Position numbers and translations under genes: made by a program
NCBI RefSeq assembly: GCF_017744435.1
Contig: NZ_JAGIBG010000023.1
Coordinates: 1 to 64,000, forward strand
DNA length: 64,000 nt
Source: Pseudomonas sp.
Lineage (GTDB): Bacteria > Pseudomonadota > Gammaproteobacteria > Pseudomonadales > Pseudomonadaceae
Direction: 5' to 3'
Notes under the pieces: generated by a model
Database searches by the model: none
Seen by the model: only the letters and a program-made list of their open reading frames with translations
What the model was told of the DNA's origin: nothing
Shown: positions 34,601-42,632 of the stretch, in pieces
How positions within the stretch are numbered: position 1 is the first letter of the stretch
Layout of the letters: each line of letters begins with the position of its first letter

Positions 34601-35904
34601 ACGGTATCGCCGTTGCGGTTGATGACCGTGGTCAGCTGGCCGTGTTCGTCGTAGCGGTACTGGGTCAGCGTTTCGACGGCCTGGTTGTCGACCACGCGCT
34701 TGATGTCGGTCAGCCGGCCCAGCGGGTGGTCGTAGTGCAGGTGCACGCGGGTGCCGCCGGTGGCGCTGATGTCGGTCAGGGTGCCATCGGGGGTGCGGGT
34801 GAAGTGCAGGAAGTGGCCGAGGGCGTTTTCGATGCGTTGCAGCGGGACTTCGGTGTTGCTGTCTGGCACCTCGCCGAAGTAGAAGAACAGGTTGTCGAGG
34901 GTCTGCAGCAGGTAGTGGCCGCCCTCGGTGCACACCAGGTACACCTGTTCGTGCGGGTTGTAGATGCGCTCGCCCGGCTGCAGGGTCACGAACGGGACTT
35001 CGCGGCCCTGGTTGTCAGTCAGGTAGATGAACGAGCCCTGGCGGCGCAGGCTCTGCTCCCAGGGCAGCACCCAGCCGCGGCCGAGCACGCTGTCGACGGT
35101 AAGGTCGCTGGCGTAGAAGCGCGACCACTCGATCGGCATCAGGCCGGGCAGGCTGAAGTCGATTTCATCGGGGATCAGCTTGCGGCCGGTAGTGAGGTCG
35201 ACCGGATTGCCGATCAGGCCACCGATGGCTTTGCGTGCCACGGGCTCGATCACGTAGCGACTGGCGACTTCACCGGCGATGAAGCCTGCGGTGAACTTGA
35301 GGGCGCAAGGCATGATGGCTTTCATGCCGGCCTGGGTACCGGCCTTGATCAACTGGGCGATACCGCCGGCGGCACCGGCGATGGCCATCAGTACATCCAC
35401 GGTGGTACGCAGCCATTGCGGGATTTCGTCGTCGACCGGCAGGTAGCGATAGGTACCGCCACCGACGATGACGTTATCCGAACCACCGGAGATGGTCGCA
35501 CCGCAGGTCAGTTTGTCGCCCTTGCGCGCAGCGGCGACGCTGTTGATGAAGACGTTGGTCGAGCCTTCGGCGATCTGCACCGGCCCGGGGTGCTTGTCGC
35601 AGGCACCGATGCTTTTTTCGACGCGGGCGGCCTTGCGGCTGTTGATGAAGACGTTGGGTGAGGCAGTGGTTATCGTCCCTGAGGGGGACGAGAACATACT
35701 GCCTATCGCCTCTCCGGCGGCGGTCAGCAAGCTGCCTCCGATACCGGCCGCGAGGCCGGCCAGCAAGGCCACGCCGAACCCGCAGGTGAAGGTGGCGATG
35801 GCCACCGTGGCCACTAGCGCGATGCCCAGGGCAGCTCCGATCAGGAAGCCGCCCAGCGCGCTGGTGTGCGAAATGTCGTCGCCAAACCTGGCCGCTTCGA
35901 ACAT
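31684..35904 (-). CDS. T6SS PAAR-Rhs effector with C-terminal WHH (HNH/Endo VII-like) nuclease
   Basis: 1406 aa. Residues 4-13 (AARFGDDISH) are a prePAAR motif; two hydrophobic segments (16-66) form the prePAAR transmembrane region; the PAAR domain covers about 72-155. YD/Rhs repeats run to residue 1249, where DPVG and DPWG (1271) stand 18 residues apart, the exact DPxG-X18-DPxG self-cleavage arrangement. The released 132-residue tip has W1332-H1333-H1334, H1355 and H1361 in the WHH-family pattern, so it should cut DNA. AGGAG precedes the ATG. The tip's DNA is visibly more AT-rich than the core. It would be loaded on the VgrG at 37009 by the adjacent Eag-type chaperone. Confidence 0.93.
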   Translation of the reverse strand: MFEAARFGDDISHTSALGGFLIGAALGIALVATVAIATFTCGFGVALLAGLAAGIGGSLLTAAGEAIGSMFSSPSGTITTASPNVFINSRKAARVEKSIGACDKHPGPVQIAEGSTNVFINSVAAARKGDKLTCGATISGGSDNVIVGGGTYRYLPVDDEIPQWLRTTVDVLMAIAGAAGGIAQLIKAGTQAGMKAIMPCALKFTAGFIAGEVASRYVIEPVARKAIGGLIGNPVDLTTGRKLIPDEIDFSLPGLMPIEWSRFYASDLTVDSVLGRGWVLPWEQSLRRQGSFIYLTDNQGREVPFVTLQPGERIYNPHEQVYLVCTEGGHYLLQTLDNLFFYFGEVPDSNTEVPLQRIENALGHFLHFTRTPDGTLTDISATGGTRVHLHYDHPLGRLTDIKRVVDNQAVETLTQYRYDEHGQLTTVINRNGDTVRSFSYAEGLMVTHSNALGLGCHYRWETQGDKPRVVEHWTSDGEHYHFRYDLDARTSWATDVLGRELEVQYNADHRVVASRDYGGERYAIDLDEQGNMVGLSLPEGNRLTFKYDEFARLLEETDPLGRKIQYEYHHLTTLVTQVSYPDGSTWTARYDDKGNLLAEFDALGQMTEYLNSDDGLPHTIIDATYKSKYLWWNTLAQVERYQDCSGKSTYYRYDERQHLVAVTDALNQTTSLERKPDGEVLRITHPDGTKETFTYNVYGQVLSHTDGKGQTIRLMRTARGLPSSREDAKGQRVRYEYDKAVRLTALVNENNATYSFAYDASDRLSEEVRVDNLTRRFSYNVGGHLTRLDEIGYGDNAERPERHTLFERDSIGRLIAKLNRDAQQQFTYDDGDRLLSIERHPSGTGKQLGVTEEKLEYAYDLLGRLTQEITPDGTLGYEYDPLSNLTTLTLPDGRKVNHLYYGSGHLHQLNLDGQVISDMERDDLHREVYRTQGKLTSCFGYDAMGRKAWQFASTLPADKLSQVHNTGINTSLLVEHVYNPIHRRYQYDPAGELVRTLDKLRGEIKYEYEANGQLRSRDTGSLVGGEEFRYDAAANRLNFNARQFDKVKDNRIKQWRDQEYRYDPWGNLIEKRSGHSKLQTFAYDCENRLVRAETVVNGKLESTGQYRYDSLGRRVAKQAEINGVVEHKRFLWQGLRMLREETPGQSILYLYEPSSYAPLARVDQIEGEEQKLYYFHTDQIGTPLELTDSDGKIVWQATYRSWGAVEQLAVSEVDQNLRFQGQYFDDETDLHYNTFRYYAPQSGRFISQDPVGLLGGANLYRYAPNPCTWIDPWGWAYKGVDFTGSPDLFPVTGNQKNIVTITMQGSRPRDFTQAFKEAGIKASNPAVDDYTWHHVDDFDPKTGKTTMQLVKTSAHEATFPHGGSVSQYEKHFGLRSGRYGKPESIAIAQDKGWLKGRAPKTNTGTC

Positions 35905-35910
35905 GAAGGG

Positions 35911-36378
35911 TTACTCCTGTTCGCCGGGCTCGGCGCTGGCCGCGACCGGGTTGCGCGGGGTGAAACTGGCCAGCAGGTTGTCCCAGTCCTGGTTCTGCTG
36001 GGCACTGAAGTCAGCTTGTGCAGTCGTGGAGAAGATCAGCGCACGCCCGGGGCTGATGATGAAGGCGGCCTGGCGCTGGTACAGCGGGCGGCCCTGGTTC
36101 ATGTAGTAGGCGTCAATCTGGATGCCGGCGACCGGCACGGTCGCCGAGAGCAAGACGGCTTTGTTGCCCATGCGGGTGTAGCCGCGCAGCTTCGAGGTGA
36201 GCATCTTGATCTGGCGGTCGACATAGGCCTGCAGTGCTTCGTCGGGCAGCAAGGTGTCACGCGAGATGGTGATGCTCAACGGTGCCGGGACACTGGCACC
36301 AAGGACGAACATGTTGACCGTGCGGTCCTCGAAACCTGTCGGCAGTGCGATGCTGCCTTCCTGCAACTCGTAGTCCAT
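35911..36378 (-). CDS. DcrB/DUF1795 (Eag-type) T6SS chaperone
   Basis: 155-aa protein of the DcrB-like fold (MDYELQEGSIALPTGFEDRT, then the QAAFIISPGRALIFSTTAQAD strand region). Eag chaperones of this family cover the prePAAR transmembrane helices of Rhs effectors before secretion. The ATG at 36378 is chosen because homologous proteins begin with this MDYxLxEG segment; the open frame upstream to 36513 is unconserved. The gene ends 6 bp before rhs, the usual place for EagR. Confidence 0.82.
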   Translation of the reverse strand: MDYELQEGSIALPTGFEDRTVNMFVLGASVPAPLSITISRDTLLPDEALQAYVDRQIKMLTSKLRGYTRMGNKAVLLSATVPVAGIQIDAYYMNQGRPLYQRQAAFIISPGRALIFSTTAQADFSAQQNQDWDNLLASFTPRNPVAASAEPGEQE

Positions 36379-36413
36379 GCGATGAAAATTCCTGATAGCA
36401 AAAAGAATGGGGG

Positions 36414-36998
36414 TCAGCGCAGCGCGAAACCATCGAGCATGCGGTCGAACTCGGCCAGCCACTGGCTCAGGCCAGGGTTGGTCGGGTCGATCACGCAGGC
36501 GAGGTCCAGCCACTGCGGCATGTCGCTGCCTTCGACGGGAACCAGAGTACCGACCAGCCGACCGTGGCGCGGCTCATGGCCGGCATTGAAGTGGAAATCC
36601 AGCGCCTTGGCCGGGCTGCCCGCTACATGGCAATCGCGTTGGCGAATAACCCGCAGTTGCGGGTTCTGCTCACGCAAGGCCTGAATCGCGGCCTCGAACA
36701 ATTGCGCCAGGGACTGCTGGGCACGCACGTCGCGACGGCGAATATTCAAGGAGACTGGCTCGCCTTCATGCTCGAGGGTGGTCTGGATGTCGCGAAAACG
36801 AAAACCGGCCGGGAACTGGAGGTTGAATCCGCCGAAGGTGAAGCCGCTGGCCACATCCTGCAGCGCCACAGGGACCGGTTCTGGCTCTGGTTCCGGCTCG
36901 GCCGCCTTGGCTGCTTCCACCAGCTTGGCCAGGCGTGCCTCCTCCTCCAGCGCTTCGCGCCGCGCGGAGATCCGGTCGTAGATCGAAGGTTTGTACAT
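36414..36998 (-). CDS. Second DcrB/DUF1795-like protein of the Rhs locus
   Basis: 194 aa. A charged, Glu/Pro-rich linker (residues 15-45, PEPEPEP) precedes a DcrB-like domain (FNLQFPAGFRFRDIQTTLEH ... DFHFNAGHEPRHGRLVG). It lies 10 bp after vgrG and 35 bp before the Eag gene. It could be a VgrG/PAAR adaptor or a second Eag protein; the linker and short N-terminal tail differ from the first copy, so the two may act on different partners. Confidence 0.72.
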   Translation of the reverse strand: MYKPSIYDRISARREALEEEARLAKLVEAAKAAEPEPEPEPVPVALQDVASGFTFGGFNLQFPAGFRFRDIQTTLEHEGEPVSLNIRRRDVRAQQSLAQLFEAAIQALREQNPQLRVIRQRDCHVAGSPAKALDFHFNAGHEPRHGRLVGTLVPVEGSDMPQWLDLACVIDPTNPGLSQWLAEFDRMLDGFALR

Positions 36999-37008
36999 GG
37001 GCCTGGCC

Positions 37009-38874
37009 TCAGTCGTTGATCCGCACCGGGGCGCCCGTGATCTTGGTGATGTCGGTACTGGTGGTGGTGATGACCTTTCCCTTGATTTCGATGCCTTCCG
37101 GGGTCAGCGTGATGCTGCTGTCGCCGACCTGCAGGATGATGTGCTGCTTGGCCGCCACCTGAATGAACTGGTTGTCCACCTGGAGGGTGTAGGAGCCGTC
37201 GGTCACTTGCACCACGGTGTCTTTCTTGACCGTTTCGGTGTGGGTGCCACCCACCGTGATCGAACGGTTGTTGCCCACATCATGGGTCTCATCCAGCTCG
37301 ATCTCGGTGTCCATGTTGCGCTCGGCATGCATGATGATCTGCTCGGCGCCGGCCTTGTCCTCGAAGCGGAAGAAGTTGGCGGTACCGCCGTCGCCCTTCA
37401 TCGATCGGGTCAGGAAGCCACTCTGGGTCTTGTTCGCCGGCAGCGACCATGGCGGCGTGTTGCTGCTGTTGTACAGGCTGCCCATGATCAGCGGGCGGTC
37501 CGGGTTGCCGTCGAGGAACACCACCACCACTTCGTCGCCCACACGCGGGATCTGGATGCTGCCGAAGCCGCCGCTGGCACCGGATTGGGCAACGCGTACC
37601 CAGCAGGAGCTCTGGTCGTTGAACTGGCCTTGCCGATCCCAATGGAACTGCAATTTCACCCGACCCAGCTCATCCGTGTAAATTTCCTCACCAGGTGGGC
37701 CGACAACAATGGCGGTTTGTGGCCCATTGATTGAAGGTTTGCGGGTGCTCAACTGAGGCCGGTAAGGAATTTTTTTTCGGACGCATACAAATTTGTTGAA
37801 GTAACCGGCTTGGTCGCCGGTCATGTAATTATTGCTGCCGCGGTGCTCAACGCTGATCAACAAAAACTGCCGGTTCTCAGCGTCACCCAGATCGTGCTCG
37901 TAGTGCTGGGTCAACTCAAAGGTATAACCAGGCTTCATGGCGCGGCAATTGCTGTCGCCATAAAACGTCTTACCGAGTAGCTCAAGCGCCTCAACACGAT
38001 TGCGCACCATGGACTCGCCATCTTCGTAGGTGCCATGCGTGTATTGCCCGGGGAAATCATAGATTTCAAAACGCTCTACATCACCTTGCTCGTTAAGGCT
38101 CTGCATGGTCACCGGAAGAAAGTTACGAGGCTGACGATAGTCAAAGGTCCGTACGGCGATTTTGCCGGACTGAAGCTGACGCGTGGCGCGCCACTGCATG
38201 ATCGAATCTGCGGTCTCGGTCACCGAAGCGCTGTGGAAACGAATCTGCGGTTGTTCGGGCAACGGTAGCAACGTGCTGGAATCATCAGTGATGATCAGTG
38301 TGTGCGAGTCCGCCGTATGCTCGAAATAATAAAACAACCCTTCGTTTTCGAGTAACCGCTGGACGAAGTTGAAATCGCTCTCTCGATACTGCGTGATATA
38401 ACTGTGCTGCTTGAGCGCCTTGCCAAGGCGAAACTCATACTTTGGCAATGTACCGAAACCCGCGAACACTTCACTGACGACATCCTCTACGGTTTTACTC
38501 TGAAAGATGCGTGAGTCGTACCGACAGGTCAACATCCACAACCAAGGGCTCAGTATCGCAGCATAGCGGACATAGCCTCCATCGCTGCCCTGGGAACTGA
38601 ACCGGTTGATGTAGCCATTTACATGACGAACAGTGCCATCGGCAAGCTCGATTTCAAGCGTGGCAGGACGACCGATTAGCGACTTCAACTTGACATTGGC
38701 CGTATCGCTCAACAATGCAAGATCGAACTGATACAGCCGCGACAGCCCTTCATTACCTGAAAAATTTTCAAGCACAAAACTTTCCACGCCCGACGTGGCG
38801 TGAATGTTAAGTTTGAACAAGCGCCTGTTTTGTGGATTCAACAGGGATGAGATTGAGAAATTTTCCATTAGCAT
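37009..38874 (-). CDS. vgrG: T6SS spike protein VgrG (TssI)
   Basis: 621-aa trimeric spike. Order: gp27-like domains (about 17-330), gp5 OB-fold (LGRVKLQFHWDRQGQ near 415), then the beta-helix region with repeated short motifs ending about residue 605. No extra C-terminal effector domain is seen, so it relies on cargo proteins. GGAGGAC precedes the ATG. It sits between a candidate effector-immunity pair upstream and the DcrB/Rhs genes downstream, all on the minus strand, so it probably carries both. Confidence 0.93.
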   Translation of the reverse strand: MLMENFSISSLLNPQNRRLFKLNIHATSGVESFVLENFSGNEGLSRLYQFDLALLSDTANVKLKSLIGRPATLEIELADGTVRHVNGYINRFSSQGSDGGYVRYAAILSPWLWMLTCRYDSRIFQSKTVEDVVSEVFAGFGTLPKYEFRLGKALKQHSYITQYRESDFNFVQRLLENEGLFYYFEHTADSHTLIITDDSSTLLPLPEQPQIRFHSASVTETADSIMQWRATRQLQSGKIAVRTFDYRQPRNFLPVTMQSLNEQGDVERFEIYDFPGQYTHGTYEDGESMVRNRVEALELLGKTFYGDSNCRAMKPGYTFELTQHYEHDLGDAENRQFLLISVEHRGSNNYMTGDQAGYFNKFVCVRKKIPYRPQLSTRKPSINGPQTAIVVGPPGEEIYTDELGRVKLQFHWDRQGQFNDQSSCWVRVAQSGASGGFGSIQIPRVGDEVVVVFLDGNPDRPLIMGSLYNSSNTPPWSLPANKTQSGFLTRSMKGDGGTANFFRFEDKAGAEQIIMHAERNMDTEIELDETHDVGNNRSITVGGTHTETVKKDTVVQVTDGSYTLQVDNQFIQVAAKQHIILQVGDSSITLTPEGIEIKGKVITTTSTDITKITGAPVRIND

Positions 38875-38905
38875 GATCGTCCTCCAAGCTTATGCGTGGC
38901 AAGCC

Positions 38906-39610
38906 TTATTGGCTGTGCTTAATCGCGAAGAGTCTACCGAGCAGAGAATCTGCGCGCTTTGCCCGTACACCCTCAATATCCATGAAGGTGTATTGGCACC
39001 CTTCGCTTGCTTCCTGCTGCCTGAGCGCCCGAAGCGAGGAAATACTATGGCGACAGTAAAACACCATATAGATTGATATTGACACCGCCAAAACAATTAC
39101 CCCCATATACAGGGAGTCGTATTGGCGAAAAACCGAATAAACCAAGCCGCCTGCAGTTGCACTCACCCCTGCCATCCATGGGCTGTGTGAAGGCGCCTCT
39201 TCCAGTACCTCAACGCGCCCTCCTACCACCTTGAGGAGTTGCCGCTCGACGGGTCGCTGGCGCAGCACGACATAGGCGATTGCAACAATGGCAAATGGCA
39301 CACAACTCAGCGCAACAGCAGCAACCGGGTCCAGCTTTGCACGCTTGTAACTCACGACCAGTATCAGCACAAATGCCAACATCGGCGTCACAAACAAATT
39401 AGTGAACAATCGAAAACTAGCGTACGTGGTGAACCGCTCGGTGCGATAGGCACAGAGTACAGACCAATAGATACAGACCAGCAGGGTAATGATCGCCGGC
39501 ACGAAAAACACCTGTGGCATGATGCCAGCGGCAAAAGCCGCAAACATAGAGTAAAAGAACCCTGCCGCCAGGATTTTTGCAAAAAACCTCTCAAGCTCAA
39601 TTGCCAACAT
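38906..39610 (-). CDS. Polytopic membrane protein, probable immunity to the neighbouring effector
   Basis: 234 aa with five to six predicted membrane helices (about 8-30, 32-52, 66-87, 93-113, 150-185) and a basic cytosolic tail. ATG 39610 begins 3 bp after the upstream gene's stop, so the pair is coupled. Immunity proteins against pore-forming effectors are typically multi-helix inner-membrane proteins. No family was recognised; the role is inferred from gene order (candidate effector, this protein, vgrG). Confidence 0.6.
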   Translation of the reverse strand: MLAIELERFFAKILAAGFFYSMFAAFAAGIMPQVFFVPAIITLLVCIYWSVLCAYRTERFTTYASFRLFTNLFVTPMLAFVLILVVSYKRAKLDPVAAVALSCVPFAIVAIAYVVLRQRPVERQLLKVVGGRVEVLEEAPSHSPWMAGVSATAGGLVYSVFRQYDSLYMGVIVLAVSISIYMVFYCRHSISSLRALRQQEASEGCQYTFMDIEGVRAKRADSLLGRLFAIKHSQ

Positions 39611-39613
39611 ACG

Positions 39614-40624
39614 CTAGTCTTTTCCAGTCAAGAAATTGCCAATGGCCCTGCCCGCCCCTGTTTCTTCATCGCTCATGACCAGCTGCACCACGACACCGGC
39701 AATCCAGCCCACGGCAAGCACGACGATGGCGGGCCCACCCACGAAAGTACCAATGACCCAACCGGCCGCAAATGCCGCCGCGTTCGTCGGCTGACTGTAA
39801 GCAGATCGTTTGAAGAAGTCTTCGACACTGGTTGCATCATGAGCATCCATGAAAAGCTGTGGGCCAAACGCCAGCGCGGGCCCTGCTTTGTTCAGTACTT
39901 TTCCGACGCCGCGTTGCCCATAACCATTATTATCGACATGAGCCAACCGGCTGAGTTCTTTTGAAGTCCCATATGCAGGAAGGTGAATCACATCGCCAAC
40001 GACCTTTCCGGCCACACGATAAACATTGGCTTTTGCTGTAGCAGGAATTTCAAAAAAAAGATTACCACCTTTGCTGACGAGCTTTATGCGCCCACGAAAT
40101 GCACGGCGTGGAGAAACGCTTCCCGGCTTTCCACGTGAAGAGGCCCATCGTTTCAATTGTTTTTTAGTGGCGTCGGTCAAGTCCAGCAAGTTCTCCACCT
40201 TGGTGGCCTGGGCGCCCGAGTGAACAATGCCCCCTACGCTGGCAAGCGTGCCAGGCAGGTTCGTGGTGGAGAATAACAAGGGGCCCACGACCGGGATCAA
40301 CTCGGCCTTCTGTTTCAGGGCCAATAATTGTTCCGCACCCGCCGCACCGGAAGATTTGGCTTCGCTGAGCAAAGAGCAGAGCAGCGCAAGATATTCTTCG
40401 CTCTCCGTTTCGCTCAGGTCACTTTCCGGATTACTGAGCTCGGCAATTAAAAACTCCATGCCGCTGATAGAGTCAATCGCATACGAACCGCCGATATCCA
40501 CCGTGGATGGAAACGCGCGAGCTGCAACGTCGCTGGGCCAAGGCAAGGCACCGTCACCTAATAACCCGTCCTGAGGGCCGACGCCCATTGGATCAGCTGC
40601 GGTACAGGGGTAAATGCTGTTCAC
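39614..40624 (-). CDS. Candidate VgrG-linked, membrane-active T6SS effector
   Basis: 336 aa, no signal peptide and no recognised domain. The N-terminal 100 residues are acidic/helical; a hydrophobic segment covers about 109-135 (LIPVVGPLLF). A basic Lys/Arg-rich middle (155-185) leads to a Gly/Ala-rich hydrophobic hairpin at 281-317 (FAAGWVIGTFVGGPAIVVLA). That layout, with a coupled polytopic membrane protein and vgrG next in line, suits a pore-forming effector. Translation starts at GTG 40624 with GGGGGA upstream. No PAAR, MIX or FIX motif was seen. Confidence 0.55.
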   Translation of the reverse strand: MNSIYPCTAADPMGVGPQDGLLGDGALPWPSDVAARAFPSTVDIGGSYAIDSISGMEFLIAELSNPESDLSETESEEYLALLCSLLSEAKSSGAAGAEQLLALKQKAELIPVVGPLLFSTTNLPGTLASVGGIVHSGAQATKVENLLDLTDATKKQLKRWASSRGKPGSVSPRRAFRGRIKLVSKGGNLFFEIPATAKANVYRVAGKVVGDVIHLPAYGTSKELSRLAHVDNNGYGQRGVGKVLNKAGPALAFGPQLFMDAHDATSVEDFFKRSAYSQPTNAAAFAAGWVIGTFVGGPAIVVLAVGWIAGVVVQLVMSDEETGAGRAIGNFLTGKD

Positions 40625-41219
40625 ACTGTCCCCCGCACAACTGGCAATGGTGTGTTTGGGGCAAGGTCAATGAAGGCAGCGTGGTTACCTGGCAACATAC
40701 ATAGCTCCATGCTCACTAAATTCCTGTCTCAGCCCGCTCAGGCGGGCGCGGTGATATCACGCAATAGGCGGTGCGACCAAAGCAGTGCAGCGAAGTTCCC
40801 GGTAAAAAATGAAAAATGCCAACTGCATCACAGTTCGTAATCAGCCTGACTAGAGCCGGAGAGAAAACACCGGAACGCGCTGGCTTGTCAACCTTACATG
40901 ATGCCGAGCAATATCATATTGATATCAATGACCACCCGAATACCCTGGATTGTAGGGGTGACATCATTACGCTGCCCATTCCGAGAATGGTCAATGATTA
41001 AAAACAACCCCAAAATATATCGATACAACTAATACCCAGATATCTTCGTGCTTCAGAAGCAAATCCCGATCTTGAATTTTCAGGTCGATCATGCTCATTC
41101 GTTGCTGTGGGTTGCGCTCATCCATGCGAACATCCTGCTGAACCTGCTACTCACAGGCAACGACCCATGCAGGCGGCAGTAAAGACCAGACCGATGCAGC
41201 AAGGAACGCTGAGGCTATC
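40625..41219. other. Divergent intergenic region, no supported gene
   Basis: 595 bp between the minus-strand effector operon and the plus-strand DUF1240 gene; promoters for both should lie here. It contains a GCCCGC-TCAG-GCGGGC hairpin (40732-40747). A 61-codon frame at 40816-41001 lacks a ribosome-binding site and is not called. Confidence 0.5.
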
Positions 41220-41768
41220 GTGAAGAATCATGCCGAACTCCATGTAAGATCCCCAGTCCTTTTCAAACTGGCGGGCATTGGCCTGGCCCTCTGCCTGCTG
41301 GCTGTGGGTGCACTTGGCGTCTACGTGCTCTGGACAGAAATCGTCCCGCTTTACGGTCGCATCTACCGGCATGCACCGGTCGTGGAAACGCCCCTGATGT
41401 CATTCTTCGTGATCTCGGCATTGCCGTTCACGCCGATGATGGCCGTGGGGTGCTTGATCGCCGCCTGGACCGGCCAGAAATTCGACCCACCGAAGAAGTC
41501 CTGGCTCTACACGTGGCAATTGCGCTCGATTCAACTGACGGTCGCACTCATGGTCCTGGCACCTGTCGTGATCGCGCTGACCGCTGCCACACTCTCCGCC
41601 AAGGGCTACTGGTCTTGCCCCAAGCTGCGTATTTCGGGCTCCGGATGGCAGATGTTCTGGGTAAACGACGAGCGCATGTGCTTCACACCAGATAGCTACA
41701 TCAACGATAACTGGCCATGCAAAAACGTGGACACCAAGAACATCTGCATCCAGGTGGATGGCCGCTAG
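41220..41768 (+). CDS. DUF1240-like membrane protein
   Basis: 182 aa with three membrane segments (about 13-38, 58-82, 104-126) and a C-terminal Cys-containing periplasmic part (GYWSCPKL ... WPCKNV ... NICIQ). The pattern resembles the DUF1240 family of short enterobacterial and pseudomonad membrane proteins. The start is GTG 41220 with AAGGAACG upstream. Its job is unknown; placed between the T6SS effector operon and the T6SS structural genes, it could be an orphan immunity protein. Confidence 0.6.
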   Translation: MKNHAELHVRSPVLFKLAGIGLALCLLAVGALGVYVLWTEIVPLYGRIYRHAPVVETPLMSFFVISALPFTPMMAVGCLIAAWTGQKFDPPKKSWLYTWQLRSIQLTVALMVLAPVVIALTAATLSAKGYWSCPKLRISGSGWQMFWVNDERMCFTPDSYINDNWPCKNVDTKNICIQVDGR

Positions 41769-41795
41769 CAGTCCGCCTCCAAGGTGCTTCCCAAC

Positions 41796-42365
41796 ATGAG
41801 ATTCAATGACACCTACACCAGCCGAGCGCACCGTTTTTCGCTAGGGATAGAACTGGCTAGCCAGCAGTGCTACCTGTCCATCCCGGTCAGCAATGCCATG
41901 GTCGATTACGAAGAGTATTACCGCATCGACAAGGCGCGATACGAGGCCTGGTTGCAGGAATCATCAGCAGCGCTGCCCATGGTCGTTCGATGCCGCCGCC
42001 GCGAACTGGACCATGCGCTGCTGATGCAACCTGGCGCCCAACGTGGCACAGCTGACCCGTGCACTTGGGATCTGACGGAAGTCTGCGCAGTGCTGACGCG
42101 AGTAGCCACATTGCTGCTGCGCGATGGCGGCCACTCAAGCTGGGCCGACACGCTCACGGGCTACTGCTCGCGGCTGCACAGCGATCCCGAACAAGTGCGC
42201 CTGAGCGTTTTTGCAATGCCTCGCGGCATGGGCACACTCAGCGATGCCGTGCTGTATGAAGATGGCGCGCTGTCAGTCGAAGCCACCGATGAATTGCATG
42301 CCTTGCTCGGGTGGTTGTGGGAGTGGGCAATCGAGGGTCGCATGGTGGGCGCAAAGCCGCTGTAA
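41796..42365 (+). CDS. Hypothetical protein with a DUF6966-like C-terminal part
   Basis: 189 aa. The C-terminal half (LLLRDGGHSSWADTLTGYCS ... GMGTLSDAVLY) matches wording I associate with DUF6966; the N-terminal half (about 1-85) is separate and unrecognised. ATG 41796 is preferred over GTG 41784. It follows the DUF1240-like gene by 27 bp. A 7-bp hairpin (GCACGAA/TTCGTGC, 42372-42390) lies just after the stop, without a T-run. Confidence 0.6.
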   Translation: MRFNDTYTSRAHRFSLGIELASQQCYLSIPVSNAMVDYEEYYRIDKARYEAWLQESSAALPMVVRCRRRELDHALLMQPGAQRGTADPCTWDLTEVCAVLTRVATLLLRDGGHSSWADTLTGYCSRLHSDPEQVRLSVFAMPRGMGTLSDAVLYEDGALSVEATDELHALLGWLWEWAIEGRMVGAKPL

Positions 42366-42632
42366 GAGCCCGCACGAAACCGCTTCGTGCACGCCATATT
42401 CCGTCGCATTGCCATCATTGAAACTCGCCGCGATGGAAGTCGAATGCCGACGGCATGACGTAAGAAAAATGAGACCCGCTTCACTTTTTAAAAAAAACTT
42501 TTAACGCCAATTTTTACCGTTCTCTTAGCACTTCAGCCCCCTGACTTTAGGGGCCAAAGCCCCATTTCCCGCGCTCGAAACCGACCGCCAATGGCATGGC
42601 GCCATCATTGCGTCACATCACAAAACAGGGAA

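Noticed and set aside
32959..35661. A 900-codon plus-strand open frame opposite the Rhs core
   Set aside because: Mirror image of a repetitive GC-rich coding core with no domain signal; the Rhs reading is unambiguous.
40732..40747. GCCCGC-TCAG-GCGGGC hairpin as a terminator
   Set aside because: No T-run on either side and no supported gene ends next to it.
40816..41001. A 61-codon plus-strand frame in the gap between the effector operon and the DUF1240 gene
   Set aside because: No Shine-Dalgarno sequence and no recognisable composition; kept as non-coding.
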